DNA of 64,000 nt from CAZIAK01 sp964537035 (GTDB taxonomy: Bacteria > Planctomycetota > B15-G4). The stretch is taken from assembly GCA_964537035.1 (NCBI GenBank), contig CAZIAK010000005.1:62001-126000 (forward strand), read 5' to 3'. This document shows positions 42,691 through 51,782 of this stretch, one piece after another. The translations under genes were made by a program, and so were the position numbers. A model generated the notes under the pieces. The model was given only the letters and a program-made list of their open reading frames with translations, ran no database searches and was not told the DNA's origin. How positions within the stretch are numbered: the first letter of the stretch is position 1; each line of letters opens with the position of its first letter.

Positions 42691-43811
42691 CCCAGCAGGT
42701 CCCTCGCGATGACGATGCGCTGCACCTCGGACGTGCCCTCGTAGATCTCGGTGATCCGCGCATCGCGGAAGTAGCGCTCTACAGGGAACTCAGTGGTGTA
42801 GCCCGCGCCGCCGTGAATCTGAACCGCTTCATTCGCCGCCAAGTTCGACAGCTGGGAGGCCACCAACTTGGCCTGGGCAGCTTGCCGGGTGTGGGGCTTG
42901 TCAGCGTCGCGCAGACTCGCCGCGCTGTAGGTCAACAACCGGGCGGCCTCGAGGTTCGCCGACATCTCGGCGAGCTTCCATTGGATGGCCTGAAAACGGC
43001 CGATCGCGCGACCGAACTGCTCACGCTCCCGCGCGTAATTCACCGACGCGTCGAGACAGGCCTGGGTGATGCCCACGGCCTGGGCAGCGATACCGATGCG
43101 CCCACCGTCGAGGGTATGAAAGGCCACGGTCAGGCCCTTGCCCACTTCACCAAGAACGGCGTCACCGGACACGCGGCAGTCATCAAACAAGATCTCGACG
43201 GTGGGCGACGAGCGGATGCCCAGCTTCTGCTCGACCTTGCCCACCGAGAAACCCGGCGTGCTGGTCTCGACCAGGAAGGCCGTGATGCCCTCTTCTGCCC
43301 TGGCGAAGACGATGATCAGGTCGGCCTCGCTGCCCGAGGTGGTCCAGAGCTTGGGCCCGTTGAGCAGCCAGCCGTCACCATCGCGTGTGGCCTTGCACTG
43401 CAGCGCGGCCGCGTCCGAACCGGCCCCGGCTTCGCTCAGCGAGTAGGCTCCGAGCCATTCGCCGCTGGCCAGCTTGGGCAGGCAGCGAGCCTTCTGCTCG
43501 TCCGTTCCGAAGCGCACGATGGGACCAGTGACCAGGCCGTTGTGCACGGCCAGGGTGACGCCCATGGAGGCACAGGCCCGGCTGATCTCTTCGACCACCA
43601 GCATCTGGCCCACGTAGCCCAGCTCGCTGCCACCATACTCTTCGGGAATCAGCGTGCCCGCGAAGCCCAGCTCGGCGGCCTGACGAAACTCGTCCTTGGG
43701 AAAGCGGTGCTCCTTGTCCCGCGCAGCCGCGGTAGGAGCCACGACGCCCTGCGCAAAATCGCGGGCGGCTTCCCTGATCATCTCCAGCTCTTCGCTCAGC
43801 TCGAAGTTCAT
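42687..43811 (-). CDS. Acyl-CoA dehydrogenase, second copy
   Basis: The 374-residue protein is a full-length acyl-CoA dehydrogenase with LGAYSLSEAGAGSDAAALQC, GPKLWTTSGSEADL, LGEVGKGLTVAFHTLDGGRI and the catalytic motif EIYEGTSEVQR. The last residues, IVIARDLLG, are usual. It resembles the short-chain (butyryl-CoA) group in motif details, but that is a weak inference. It follows hydroxyacyl-CoA dehydrogenase by 24 nt and overlaps meaB. The dehydrogenase at 39806 is clearly diverged, so they probably serve different acyl-CoA substrates. Confidence 0.94.
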   Translation of the reverse strand: MNFELSEELEMIREAARDFAQGVVAPTAAARDKEHRFPKDEFRQAAELGFAGTLIPEEYGGSELGYVGQMLVVEEISRACASMGVTLAVHNGLVTGPIVRFGTDEQKARCLPKLASGEWLGAYSLSEAGAGSDAAALQCKATRDGDGWLLNGPKLWTTSGSEADLIIVFARAEEGITAFLVETSTPGFSVGKVEQKLGIRSSPTVEILFDDCRVSGDAVLGEVGKGLTVAFHTLDGGRIGIAAQAVGITQACLDASVNYAREREQFGRAIGRFQAIQWKLAEMSANLEAARLLTYSAASLRDADKPHTRQAAQAKLVASQLSNLAANEAVQIHGGAGYTTEFPVERYFRDARITEIYEGTSEVQRIVIARDLLG

Positions 43812-43835
43812 GAGTTCTTTGCCAGCGCTCCGTTG

Positions 43836-44687
43836 TCAGTCGTAGGGATAGAAACCGCGGCCGGTCTTGCGGCCCAGGTGTCCGGCAGCCACCAGCTTGC
43901 GCAACAGCGGGCTGGGGCGGTACTTGCTGTCACCGAGGTCTCGGTGCAGGACTTCCATGATGCTCAGGCACACATCGAGGCCGATGAGATCGGCCAGGGC
44001 CAGCGGGCCCATGGGGTGAGCCATGCCCAGCTTCATGATGTCGTCGATGGCCTCCTTCGTGGCCACGCCCTCCATGAGGCAGGTGATGGCCTCGTTGATC
44101 ATGGGCATCAGGATGCGGTTGCTGACAAAGCCCGGGAAATCGTTGGCCTCGACCGCCGTCTTGCCCAGCTCTGCGGACAACCCGTTGACCGTAGCGCAGG
44201 TCTCATCGCTGGTGTCGAGCCCACGCACCACCTCGACCAGCTTCATCACCGGCACGGGGTTCATGAAGTGCATGCCGATGACCTTGTCTGGCCGGCCCGT
44301 GGCTGACGCCAGAGCCGTGATCGAAATGGACGACGTGTTGCTCGCCAGGATCGTGCCCGCCCCGGTGATGCGATCGAGGTCAGCGAACAGCCCCTTCTTG
44401 AGCTCGAGATTCTCGCTCACGGCTTCGACCACCAGATCAGCGCCGGAGCAGGCGTCGAGCGCCGTCGACGTGGTGATGCGTCCCATGATCGGGGCGATCT
44501 CGTCTTCGGCGATGCGCCCCTTCTTGGCCATGCGCGCCAGGCTCTTCTCGATGGACGCCAGGGCAGCCGCCAGGCGCTCATCGCTCAGATCGATCAGTGT
44601 GACCTGCTTGCCGTTGCAGGAGCAGACCTGGGCGATGCCATTGCCCATGGTGCCGCAGCCGATGACGGCGACGTTGCCGATGGCCAT
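43836..44687 (-). CDS. 3-hydroxyacyl-CoA (3-hydroxybutyryl-CoA) dehydrogenase
   Basis: The 283-residue enzyme begins AIGNVAVIGCGTMGNGIAQV, an NAD Rossmann site (G-x-G-x-M-G). It has the conserved GMHFMNPVPVMKLVEVVRG and GFVSNRILMPMINEAI segments of 3-hydroxyacyl-CoA dehydrogenases, ending GHLGRKTGRGFYPYD. Length matches the stand-alone Hbd/PaaH type rather than the fused FadB type. It lies 1 nt after the thiolase stop. Together with thiolase and acyl-CoA dehydrogenases it supports short-chain acyl-CoA oxidation or the reverse synthetic direction. Confidence 0.95.
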   Translation of the reverse strand: MAIGNVAVIGCGTMGNGIAQVCSCNGKQVTLIDLSDERLAAALASIEKSLARMAKKGRIAEDEIAPIMGRITTSTALDACSGADLVVEAVSENLELKKGLFADLDRITGAGTILASNTSSISITALASATGRPDKVIGMHFMNPVPVMKLVEVVRGLDTSDETCATVNGLSAELGKTAVEANDFPGFVSNRILMPMINEAITCLMEGVATKEAIDDIMKLGMAHPMGPLALADLIGLDVCLSIMEVLHRDLGDSKYRPSPLLRKLVAAGHLGRKTGRGFYPYD

Positions 44688-44688
44688 C

Positions 44689-45870
44689 TCAGACGAGTTC
44701 CACGCTCATGGCCACCGCGTTGCCGCCGCCCAGGCAGAGACTGGTCATCCCGGTCTTCAGCCCGCGGTTCTTCAGCGCGTGGACCAGGGTCACCAGCAGC
44801 CGCGTGCCAGAAGCTCCGATGGGATGGCCCAAGGCCACGGCGCCACCGTTGACATTCAGCTTCTCGGCGGGCAGTTCCCAGAGTTGACGCACGGCCACGC
44901 ACTGGCTGCTGAAGGCCTCGTTGAGCTCGACCAGGTCGTAGTCGTTGACCGACATGCCCGTGCGCGCTTCGAGGTTCTTCACCGCCTCGACCGGCGCCAT
45001 CATGACCCACTTCGGGTCGGTGCCCCCCACCGCGTAGCCGGTGATGCGCGCCAGCGGCTTCACGCCCAACTCGGACGCCGTGTCCGCGCTCATGACCACC
45101 GTGGCAGCGGCGCCGTCGTTGATCGAGCTCGCGTTGCCCGCGGTCACCGAACCGTTCTTGTCGAAAGCCGGACGCATCTTGCCCAGGCCTTCGGCAGTGA
45201 TGTCAGCGCGGGGACCTTCGTCGGTGTCGAAGGTCCAGGCGTCACCACGTCGGGGCTTGATCTCCACGCCACAGATCTCGTTGGCGAACGCGCCAGCCTC
45301 CGTGGCCGCCGCAGCCTTGCGGTGGCTCTCAGCGGCGTACTCGTCCTGCTGATCGCGGGTCACGTCGTACTTCTCGCAGACCGCTTCGCCAGTCATGCCC
45401 ATGTGCATGTCGTAGTAAGGGTCCCAGAGACCATCGGCGATCATCGAGTCGACGATCTGCGCGTTGCCCAGGCGCATGCCCGAGCGAGCCTTGGGGATGA
45501 AGTAGGGCGCATTGGTCATGGACTCCATGCCGCCGGCCAGCACGACCTTGCTGTCGCCGCAGCGAATGGCCTGGGTGGCCAGCATCACGGCTTTGAGACC
45601 CGAGCCACAGACCTTGTTGACCGTGAGTGCCGAGCCGCTATCGGGCAGACCGGCCGCTCGGGCCACCTGGCGGGCAGGAGCCTGACCCAGGCCGCAGCCG
45701 AGGACGTTGCCCATGATGGTCTCATCGACCACGGCGGCGTCGACGCCAGCCCGGGCAATGGCCTCACGGGCAGCGAAGCCGCCCAGGTCGGTGGCCGAGA
45801 AGGGGGACAAGGCCCCCTGGAACTTGCCAATAGCAGTGCGCACGGCGCTGGCAATCACGACATCCGTCAT
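44689..45870 (-). CDS. Acetyl-CoA acetyltransferase (thiolase)
   Basis: The 393-residue thiolase starts TDVVIASAVRTAIGKFQGAL. It has the acyl-accepting cysteine in NKVCGSGLKAVMLA (about residue 88), GGMESMTNAPY, NVNGGAVALGHPIGASGTR with the catalytic histidine, and the second cysteine in CLGGGNAVAM near the C-terminus. It cleaves or condenses acetoacetyl-CoA or 3-ketoacyl-CoA. It is the first gene of a minus-strand operon reaching at least 36089, with gene gaps of 1-24 nt or overlaps. Confidence 0.96.
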   Translation of the reverse strand: MTDVVIASAVRTAIGKFQGALSPFSATDLGGFAAREAIARAGVDAAVVDETIMGNVLGCGLGQAPARQVARAAGLPDSGSALTVNKVCGSGLKAVMLATQAIRCGDSKVVLAGGMESMTNAPYFIPKARSGMRLGNAQIVDSMIADGLWDPYYDMHMGMTGEAVCEKYDVTRDQQDEYAAESHRKAAAATEAGAFANEICGVEIKPRRGDAWTFDTDEGPRADITAEGLGKMRPAFDKNGSVTAGNASSINDGAAATVVMSADTASELGVKPLARITGYAVGGTDPKWVMMAPVEAVKNLEARTGMSVNDYDLVELNEAFSSQCVAVRQLWELPAEKLNVNGGAVALGHPIGASGTRLLVTLVHALKNRGLKTGMTSLCLGGGNAVAMSVELV

Positions 45871-46148
45871 CGGGTTCTAGCTCTCACTGGAGTCGAATCG
45901 GAGAGAGGCGCTGCCCCTAGGCGCCCAGGCGTCCGATCGATGGCGGGAGCGGCTGGATCAGGTGACCAGTCGCACCCTCAAGACGATCTTGGCGAACAGG
46001 TGCCGTCTAGGAGGATCGCCCCCCTTTGGGGGGTGTCAGCGGGGTCCTTCAAAGCACTTTTGAGGGACGCTCGCAAAGACAGGGGAGTGTATCGAAAGCG
46101 CCGTCCTCGCGGAAGCACGCAGGCGCCCGGGATCGGTCGATCTCCGCC
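45871..46148 (-). promoter_or_regulatory. Intergenic region with two hairpins upstream of the acyl-CoA operon
   Basis: The 278 nt between the SIS gene and the thiolase gene hold a C6-TTT-G6 hairpin (46019-46033) and a 10-bp hairpin with one wobble (46044-46053 with 46059-46068). These probably terminate the SIS/PyrK transcript, since both operons run on the minus strand. The promoter of the acyl-CoA operon should lie between 45871 and about 46000, but I found no convincing boxes. Confidence 0.45.
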
Positions 46149-46688
46149 CTACTCGAGATTGGTGTGCCGGGCACCCAACTCGGACTCGGTGGCGCCCAGG
46201 GCCGCCAGGAGATCCACCACGATGTGGTCGAGGAAGGCCAGCAGCGAGACCTCGAACAGTGTGCCCAAGGGAAACGACAGCCCTTTCTCTGCGGTCGGGA
46301 CGTCGAGGGCCGCCACCACGTCGGCCACGTCGTCCGTCTGGCTGGGCAGCCGGGTCACGCTCAGCACCCGGGCGCCGCCCTGCCGGGCCGTATCCATCAG
46401 GGAGAGCACGGTGGGCGTGGTGCCGCTGCCTGTGCAGGCCACCAGCAGATCGCCCTGGCCCAGCCGAGGCACAGTGGTGTCGTCGAGCCCCCATGCAGAC
46501 AGGCCCATCTGCCCCAGGCGACGGGCGAAGGCCGCCGACATCATCCCGGAGCGGCCACGGCCGGCCACGACGATCTGCTGGGCCGACAAGATCTCTTCGA
46601 CGAACGCCTGGCTCACCGAGACGGGCACGGAGCCCAGGGCCCTGGAGATGGCGCTGGTGTACAGAGCGAGATGGGCGGGCGTCGTCAC
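46149..46688 (-). CDS. SIS-domain sugar isomerase (6-phospho-3-hexuloisomerase-like)
   Basis: The start is set at GTG 46688, which overlaps the PyrK-like gene stop (GTGA); the longer reading from 46739 would overlap it by more than 50 nt. The 179-residue product has the SIS features IVVAGRGRSGMMSAAFARRL, LVACTGSGTTPTVLSLMDTA and FPLGTLFEVSLLAFLDHIV, and ends with a R-H-T-N-L-E motif close to that of HxlB-type hexuloisomerases. The partner 3-hexulose-6-phosphate synthase is absent here, so its substrate could differ. Confidence 0.85.
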   Translation of the reverse strand: MTTPAHLALYTSAISRALGSVPVSVSQAFVEEILSAQQIVVAGRGRSGMMSAAFARRLGQMGLSAWGLDDTTVPRLGQGDLLVACTGSGTTPTVLSLMDTARQGGARVLSVTRLPSQTDDVADVVAALDVPTAEKGLSFPLGTLFEVSLLAFLDHIVVDLLAALGATESELGARHTNLE

Positions 46689-47739
46689 AGACGGTTCCAG
46701 TGCAGCCGGGTGGAATCGAAAAGCGTGCCCTCGCGGCAAGCCAGCTCATAGGTAAAGCCGTCGGCCTCACTCTCGCTGTCTACCGCCACGGCGCAGCCAT
46801 TGCAGACCGCATAGCCGCAGCCCATGACCGTTTCCAGGGAAGCGATCGCCGGCACACCTGCCTCGCGGCTCACCGCCCCCACCGCCTCCATCATGGGCTC
46901 AGGACCACAGCTGAGGACCACCCCGGGACGCTCAGCCTCGATCAGCGCAGCGAGCCGGCCATCGACCCTGCCGTGGTGGCCGGTAGAGCCGTCGTCCGTG
47001 CAGAGTTCGACCCTCACGCCAGACGTTGCGAGGCGATCGGCCAGGGTCAGCCGCTCGGCGGTCCGCGCGCCGAAGACAACGATCAGCTTGTCGTGCCTGG
47101 GATCGCCAGCCCTGCGCCAGCTCTCGGCCAGGAACAAAAACGGAGCCACCCCGTACCCGCCGGCGACGCAGATCACCGGGCCGGGCGCCTGGTCGTCCCC
47201 CGCCAGGGCCTGCTCGAGGGCCTGGTCGAGGGCCTGGTCCAGGGCTGGCTCGAGGGCCTGGCCTAGAGGTCCCACCACCTGCAGCTCGTCGCCAGTCGAC
47301 AGGGAGCACAGCAGCCCGCTGCCTCNNNNNNNNNNNNNNNNNNNNNNNNNNNNNNNNNNNNNNNNNNNNNNNNNNNNNNNNNNNNNNNNNNNNNNNNNNN
47401 NNNNNNNNNNNNNNNNNNNNNNNNNCCCACCACCTGCAGCTCGTCGCCAGTCGACAGGGAGCACAGCAGCCCGCTGCCTCGCCCCACGGGCATGACCATG
47501 AACTCGAGCCTCTGCTCGCCGCCAACCCCTGTGCAGCCCAGCACGGAGAAAGGGCGGGGCAACAGGGGAAAGCGGGGATCGGCCAGGCTGACCATGCAGA
47601 ACTGGCCGGGGCGAGCCGGGGGGAAGCGGCCAGCCGGGGCGACCTCCAGGCGATGGCAGCCACCGGAGAGGGCCTCGTTGGCCAGGAGGCTGGCCGAGGT
47701 GCTGGCTAGGCTGGGCAAGTCTGTCGCTCTGGTTTCCAT
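46685..47739 (-). CDS. pyrK: PyrK-like dihydroorotate dehydrogenase electron-transfer subunit, interrupted by an assembly gap
   Basis: The gene begins at ATG 47739 and ends at 46685. It has the FAD motif LPRPFSV, an NAD-binding IVVFGARTAERL and LSCGPEPMMEAV, and a [2Fe-2S] cluster (CGYAVCNGCAVAV followed by a distal cysteine in YELACREG). The 100-N gap splits it. A 55-nt sequence is present on both sides, and removing the Ns plus one copy gives 900 nt, exactly 299 codons plus stop. The gene is therefore probably intact in the organism. An unusual A-L-x-Q/P-rich insert follows the FAD domain. No pyrD partner is seen. It overlaps the SIS gene. Confidence 0.85.
47209..47261. repeat. Short tandem repeat of about 12 bp (four units) inside the PyrK-like gene
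   Basis: About four 12-bp units (consensus CCTGGTCGAGGG, units diverged by 1-3 bases) run from 47209, followed by a partial unit. In protein they encode A-L-E-Q/A-L-D-Q-type tetrapeptides. The repeat is next to the scaffold gap. Confidence 0.75.
47271..47480. other. 100-N scaffold gap flanked by identical 55-nt ends (assembly artefact)
   Basis: Ns occupy 47326-47425. Bases 47271-47325 and 47426-47480 are identical over 55 nt. Identical contig ends joined by a fixed 100-N spacer are typical of contigs that overlap but were not merged. The reading-frame arithmetic of the PyrK-like gene agrees (155 nt of excess). It is not a biological direct repeat. Confidence 0.9.
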
Positions 47740-47817
47740 CGTGCGGCGAATCCTATCATTCGCACCGCCTGGGCCCACCTGCCCGGGTCCACACCTCTCC
47801 CGGCGACGGCCAGGCTC

Positions 47818-49263
47818 ATGATCTTTCGGCTGCACGGCGTCTTCCTGGTGTACCTGGCCGCGACCATGGCCTGGAACCTGTCCGCGTCCAGGCGAGGTCA
47901 CGGCGAGCGCACGCGGCCCTGGGAGCGGCTCGTGCTGTGGCCCGTGCTGGCTGGGCTCACGGTCGTCCTGGTTCATGACCGCGCCGTGCCAGAGAGCAGT
48001 CCTTGGCTGACCCTGCCCTGGGTCTCGCACCTTTTCCCCGTGGTCTTCATGGCCGCCCTGGTCCAGAACCTGACCGCCATGGTGCGCCGGGGGGCTCAGC
48101 TCACCGACATCCCCATCATCCTCTTCAACGTGGGGCTCGGTGGTTGCCTGTTGGTGGCCGACCTGGCCCTGGCGGGAGTGCCCCTGGGCCAAACCGAGAC
48201 CAGCCTGCTCTACTCCCACTCGGTGGTGCAGGGTCTGCTCGGCACGCGCCTGGCCCATCTGTGGACGCTGAGCTGGCACCTGCCGCTGTTCGTGCGCCGG
48301 GGCGAGGCCACGAGCCTCGCTGGCGCCGCCCTTGGCCTCCTGCCTGCAGCCCTCGCGGCCTTTCCGGCCTTGATGCTCGTGGCCCTCCACGGCGAGGCGG
48401 GCAAGGTCATCGAGAGCTTCGGCCAGGAGCCCCGGGTGGCGACGCTACGCAACGACCTCGGTGTGGGCATCATGGTGCGAGCGGACCGGCCCCTGCAGGG
48501 CCAGGCTCCCCCCGGCACCGTCGAAGCCTGGCGTCTGCCCGCAGACCAGGCCGTAGCTGACCTGCCCCCGCGCACGTCCGACCGACCGCTGGTGCTCGAA
48601 CTCGCCCCACCGCCCAGCTGGTACCGCACGCCCCCTACCCAGGCGGAAGCAGAGCAGACCTTCATGGAGGCGGCGCTCAGGCTCTGTGAGCGAACGCAGC
48701 CCAGCCTGCTGCTGCCCTTCCCCGAGGCGGACGGCGAGGCCACCCTCTACTTCGCCCCCTCGACAGATTGGCCCGGTCTGTGCGCAGAACTCGCCGCCCG
48801 GCTGTCCACGGTCAGCCCGAAGACGCGCCTGGCCATGCGTCTGGCGGGCACCGGCCCCTTCTCCCGAGCCACGTTTGAGGCCCTGGCCGCCCCGCCGTCG
48901 GCGGTCACTGTCATGGGCCCCCATCTGGAGCCTGGCGGGGCTGCCGCCGGTCGAGCGAGCCATGCGGAGGCCACCCTGCAGACCTGGCGAGAGTGGCGGG
49001 CTGCGGTGGCCCAGCCGCCAGAGTTCTGGGTCCTGGGAGCGAGCGCATCCCCCTTGGCCTATGGCGAAAACGCACAGGAGCGCTTTCTCGAAGGTTGTCT
49101 GGCCCGAGCTGTGGCCGACCCCGAGATCAGCGGTTTTCTGGTCATCGGCTGGAGAGATATCGGGCACACCCTGGGCCTGCTGCGCCCCGACGGCCGCCCC
49201 CGTTGGGCAGCCCAGCGTTTTCGCCAGCTGCTCGGTGCCTCCACCGTGACACCCGATCGCTAA
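47818..49263 (+). CDS. Six-helix membrane protein with C-terminal barrel-like domain, unknown function
   Basis: I do not recognise this 481-residue protein. The N-terminal half has about six hydrophobic segments (for example IFRLHGVFLVYLAATMAWNL, WPVLAGLTVVLVH, HLFPVVFMAALVQNLTAMV, LLPAALAAFPALMLVAL). The soluble half (about 215-481) alternates strands and helices and ends with FLVIGWRDIGHTLGLLRPDG, a pattern reminiscent of (beta/alpha)-barrel hydrolases. No catalytic motif is clear. It is transcribed divergently from the PyrK-like gene (78-nt gap) and stops about 55 nt before the argS start. Confidence 0.6.
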   Translation: MIFRLHGVFLVYLAATMAWNLSASRRGHGERTRPWERLVLWPVLAGLTVVLVHDRAVPESSPWLTLPWVSHLFPVVFMAALVQNLTAMVRRGAQLTDIPIILFNVGLGGCLLVADLALAGVPLGQTETSLLYSHSVVQGLLGTRLAHLWTLSWHLPLFVRRGEATSLAGAALGLLPAALAAFPALMLVALHGEAGKVIESFGQEPRVATLRNDLGVGIMVRADRPLQGQAPPGTVEAWRLPADQAVADLPPRTSDRPLVLELAPPPSWYRTPPTQAEAEQTFMEAALRLCERTQPSLLLPFPEADGEATLYFAPSTDWPGLCAELAARLSTVSPKTRLAMRLAGTGPFSRATFEALAAPPSAVTVMGPHLEPGGAAAGRASHAEATLQTWREWRAAVAQPPEFWVLGASASPLAYGENAQERFLEGCLARAVADPEISGFLVIGWRDIGHTLGLLRPDGRPRWAAQRFRQLLGASTVTPDR

Positions 49264-49318
49264 CATGCTCGGCGCCTCTTTGGCGCCCCCACCCATCGCC
49301 CCAGTGCACAGGGCTTCC

Positions 49319-51049
49319 ATGCAGACCTTCGTTCGCCCCTTCGCCGAGAAGATCGCCGCGATCATCGACATGCCTGTCGACGACGTGGCGGCCCTGATCA
49401 GCACCCCGCCCCGGCCCGACATGGGCCAGCTGGCGTTTCCTTGCTTTCAGCTGGCGAAGGCCCGCCGAGAGGCCCCGCCCAAGATCGCCGCCTCCATCGC
49501 CGAGCAGCTGCAGGTCGACCCTCTGGACGGCAGCGGACTGGCCCAGGTCAGCGCCGCCGGCCCGTACGTCAACGCCTTCCTCGACGGCGCCGTGGTGGGC
49601 GGACAGGTGTTCTCCGCAGCGCTCACCCAGGGGCGGCGCTTCGGCTGCCTCGACAGTGGCGCTGGCCAGGTGGTCACCGTCGACTACTCGTCTCCCAACA
49701 TCGCCAAGAGCTTCGGCATTCACCACCTGCGCTCCACGGTGATCGGGCACGCCCTGGTGGGCATGCTAGAGGCCGCCGGCTTCCAGCCCGTGGGCATCAA
49801 CCACCTCGGCGATTGGGGCACCCAGTTCGGCCAGCTGCTGGCCATCTGGACCGACGAAGGTGACGAGAGTCGCCTGGCCGACGAGGGCATCGACTACCTG
49901 CTCTCGCTCTACGTCGAGTTCAACCGGCGCAAAGAAGCTGACCCCGCGTTGCAAGAGCGGGCCCGGGCCTGCTTCGCCTCTCTTGAGAGGGGCGACAGCG
50001 AAAGCCGCCGGCTCTGGAAGCTGTTCCGCGACACCTCCATGGCCGAGTTCGAGCGGGTCTACAAGCGGCTGGGCATCCACTTCGACGACACCCGGGGCGA
50101 GAGCTACTACGAAGGCCTGATGGCGGCCATGCTCACCGAACTCGAAGAGAAGGGCCTGCTGAGCGAGAGCCAGGACGCCACCGTGGTTGACCTCGAGGCC
50201 CACGATCTGGGCGTGGCCCTGGTGCGCAAGTCTGATGGTTCCACGCTCTATCTCACCCGCGATCTGGCGTCCGCCGACTTTCGTCGCAACGAGTACGGCT
50301 TCGTGCGCTCGCTCTACGTGGTGGGTGGCGCCCAGGCCCTGCACTTCGCCCAGATGATCAAGGTGCTCGAGCTGCTGGGTCGCGACTGGGCACACGCCGT
50401 CGAGCACGTCCCCTTCGGCCTGATGCGCTTCAAAGATCGCAAGATGAGCACCCGCAAGGGGGACATCATTCGCCTGGCCGACGTGCTCGACAAGGCCGTG
50501 GCCATGGCCCGCGAGACCATGGAGAGCGGCGCCCGGGACAAGGGCCGGCAGCTCCCCGACGACATCGACGAGGTGGCCCACCGCATCGGTGTGGGGGCGG
50601 TGGTCTTCAACGACCTCAAGAACAGACGGCAGCGAGACGTGATCTTCGACTGGGACGAGGTGCTCTCCTTCGAGGGCGAGACCGGCCCTTACCTGCAGTA
50701 CACCGCCGCCCGCATCGCCTCCATGATCGACAAGTACGGCGCCGAACCTCGCTGCGACGTCGACTGGAGCCTGGTCTCCGGCCCGGGCGAGCTCGACCTG
50801 GCCCTGGCCCTCGACGGGCTGTCCACTGCGCTGAGCCGAGGCGTGGCCGAGAGCGAGCCCTCCCTCGTGGCCGATCAGCTGCTCACCATCGCGGCCCGAT
50901 TCAGCACGCTGTACAGCAATCGCGACTGGAAGGTCCTTTCGGACGACGCCGCACTGAGCTCCGCCCGCATGGCCCTGGCCGCCGCGGCGCGACAAGCCCT
51001 GGTGAACGGGCTAGGCTGGCTGGGCATCCCTGTGCCCGATCGTATGTGA
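49319..51049 (+). CDS. argS: Arginyl-tRNA synthetase
   Basis: ArgS charges tRNA-Arg. Start 49319 is chosen because MQTFVRPFAEKIAAI is the usual N-terminal domain; the upstream in-frame start at 49265 adds an unlikely leader. The 576-residue enzyme has the N-terminal Arg-specific domain, a HIGH-type motif in IAKSFGIHHLRST (about residue 125), a KMSK-type motif KMSTRKGD (about 375), and a C-terminal anticodon-binding helical domain (VADQLLTIAARFSTLY). It is complete. Confidence 0.97.
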   Translation: MQTFVRPFAEKIAAIIDMPVDDVAALISTPPRPDMGQLAFPCFQLAKARREAPPKIAASIAEQLQVDPLDGSGLAQVSAAGPYVNAFLDGAVVGGQVFSAALTQGRRFGCLDSGAGQVVTVDYSSPNIAKSFGIHHLRSTVIGHALVGMLEAAGFQPVGINHLGDWGTQFGQLLAIWTDEGDESRLADEGIDYLLSLYVEFNRRKEADPALQERARACFASLERGDSESRRLWKLFRDTSMAEFERVYKRLGIHFDDTRGESYYEGLMAAMLTELEEKGLLSESQDATVVDLEAHDLGVALVRKSDGSTLYLTRDLASADFRRNEYGFVRSLYVVGGAQALHFAQMIKVLELLGRDWAHAVEHVPFGLMRFKDRKMSTRKGDIIRLADVLDKAVAMARETMESGARDKGRQLPDDIDEVAHRIGVGAVVFNDLKNRRQRDVIFDWDEVLSFEGETGPYLQYTAARIASMIDKYGAEPRCDVDWSLVSGPGELDLALALDGLSTALSRGVAESEPSLVADQLLTIAARFSTLYSNRDWKVLSDDAALSSARMALAAAARQALVNGLGWLGIPVPDRM

Positions 51050-51097
51050 TTTCCCTGCGGGACCTCCCCCGCCCTCTCTTCTCGGAACCCGTTGACG

Positions 51098-51616
51098 ATG
51101 GTCGACCTCGAGCCTTTCATCCGCGACATCCCTGACTTCCCCAAACCAGGCATCGTCTTCAAGGACATCACACCCCTGCTCGGGAACGCGTCGGCTTTTG
51201 CCAGCAGCATCGAGCAGCTGGCCAAGTCCCTGGACGGCGTGGCCTGCGACGCCCTGGCCGGCATCGAGTCTCGGGGCTTTCTGTTTGGCACGGCCCTGGC
51301 CCAGACCCTGGGCGTGGGCTTCGTCCCCATTCGCAAGCCAGGCAAGCTGCCGTACACCGTGGTCAGCCAGGAGTACAGCCTCGAGTACGGCACAGACCGC
51401 ATCGAGATGCACTCGGACGCCGTCCTCGATGGTCAGTCGGTGGTGGTCATCGACGACCTCATCGCCACCGGGGGCACGGCGTCGGCAGCGTGCGACTTGA
51501 TCGAAAAAGTCGGCGGCACGGTGTCGGCGCTGTCCTTCGTGATCGCCCTCGATTTCATTCCCTGGCGGGACAAGCTGCAGGATCGTGACGTGCGGGCTTT
51601 GCTGCGCTATTCGTAG
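51098..51616 (+). CDS. apt: Adenine phosphoribosyltransferase
   Basis: Apt salvages adenine to AMP using PRPP. The 172-residue protein begins MVDLEPFIRDIPDFPKPGI with FKDITPLLGN. It has GIESRGFLFGTALAQTLGVG, a KLPYTVVSQEYSLEYGTD hood segment and the PRPP-binding VVVIDDLIATGGTASAA. ATG 51098 is used rather than the TTG 6 nt upstream. The C-terminal part (DFIPWRDKL) is normal. It is 48 nt downstream of argS. Confidence 0.96.
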   Translation: MVDLEPFIRDIPDFPKPGIVFKDITPLLGNASAFASSIEQLAKSLDGVACDALAGIESRGFLFGTALAQTLGVGFVPIRKPGKLPYTVVSQEYSLEYGTDRIEMHSDAVLDGQSVVVIDDLIATGGTASAACDLIEKVGGTVSALSFVIALDFIPWRDKLQDRDVRALLRYS

Positions 51617-51782
51617 CGGACGAGCCGCTCGGCAGAGAGCACCGGCCAGTCAAGCCACGAGAGCAATCCGTGGGCCCGACTTGCCTCGTCATCTGTCGGG
51701 CGTATTCTTTCCTCAGTCCATTCGGTAGCGAATGCCGATAAGACAGCCACCCCCTGATCGACACCCCCCGACGAGCGTCCCG

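Noticed and set aside
44023..46755. 910-codon plus-strand open frame across thiolase and hydroxyacyl-CoA dehydrogenase
   Set aside because: The opposite strand encodes complete conserved enzymes; the plus-strand translation shows no domain and crosses an intergenic region.
47209..47261. Tandem repeats considered as a CRISPR array
   Set aside because: Units are 12 bp, directly adjacent without spacers, and inside a coding frame; no cas genes are present.
47271..47480. 55-nt direct repeats considered as target-site duplication or att sites of a mobile element
   Set aside because: They border a 100-N gap and the reading frame closes exactly after removing one copy, which points to an assembly artefact.
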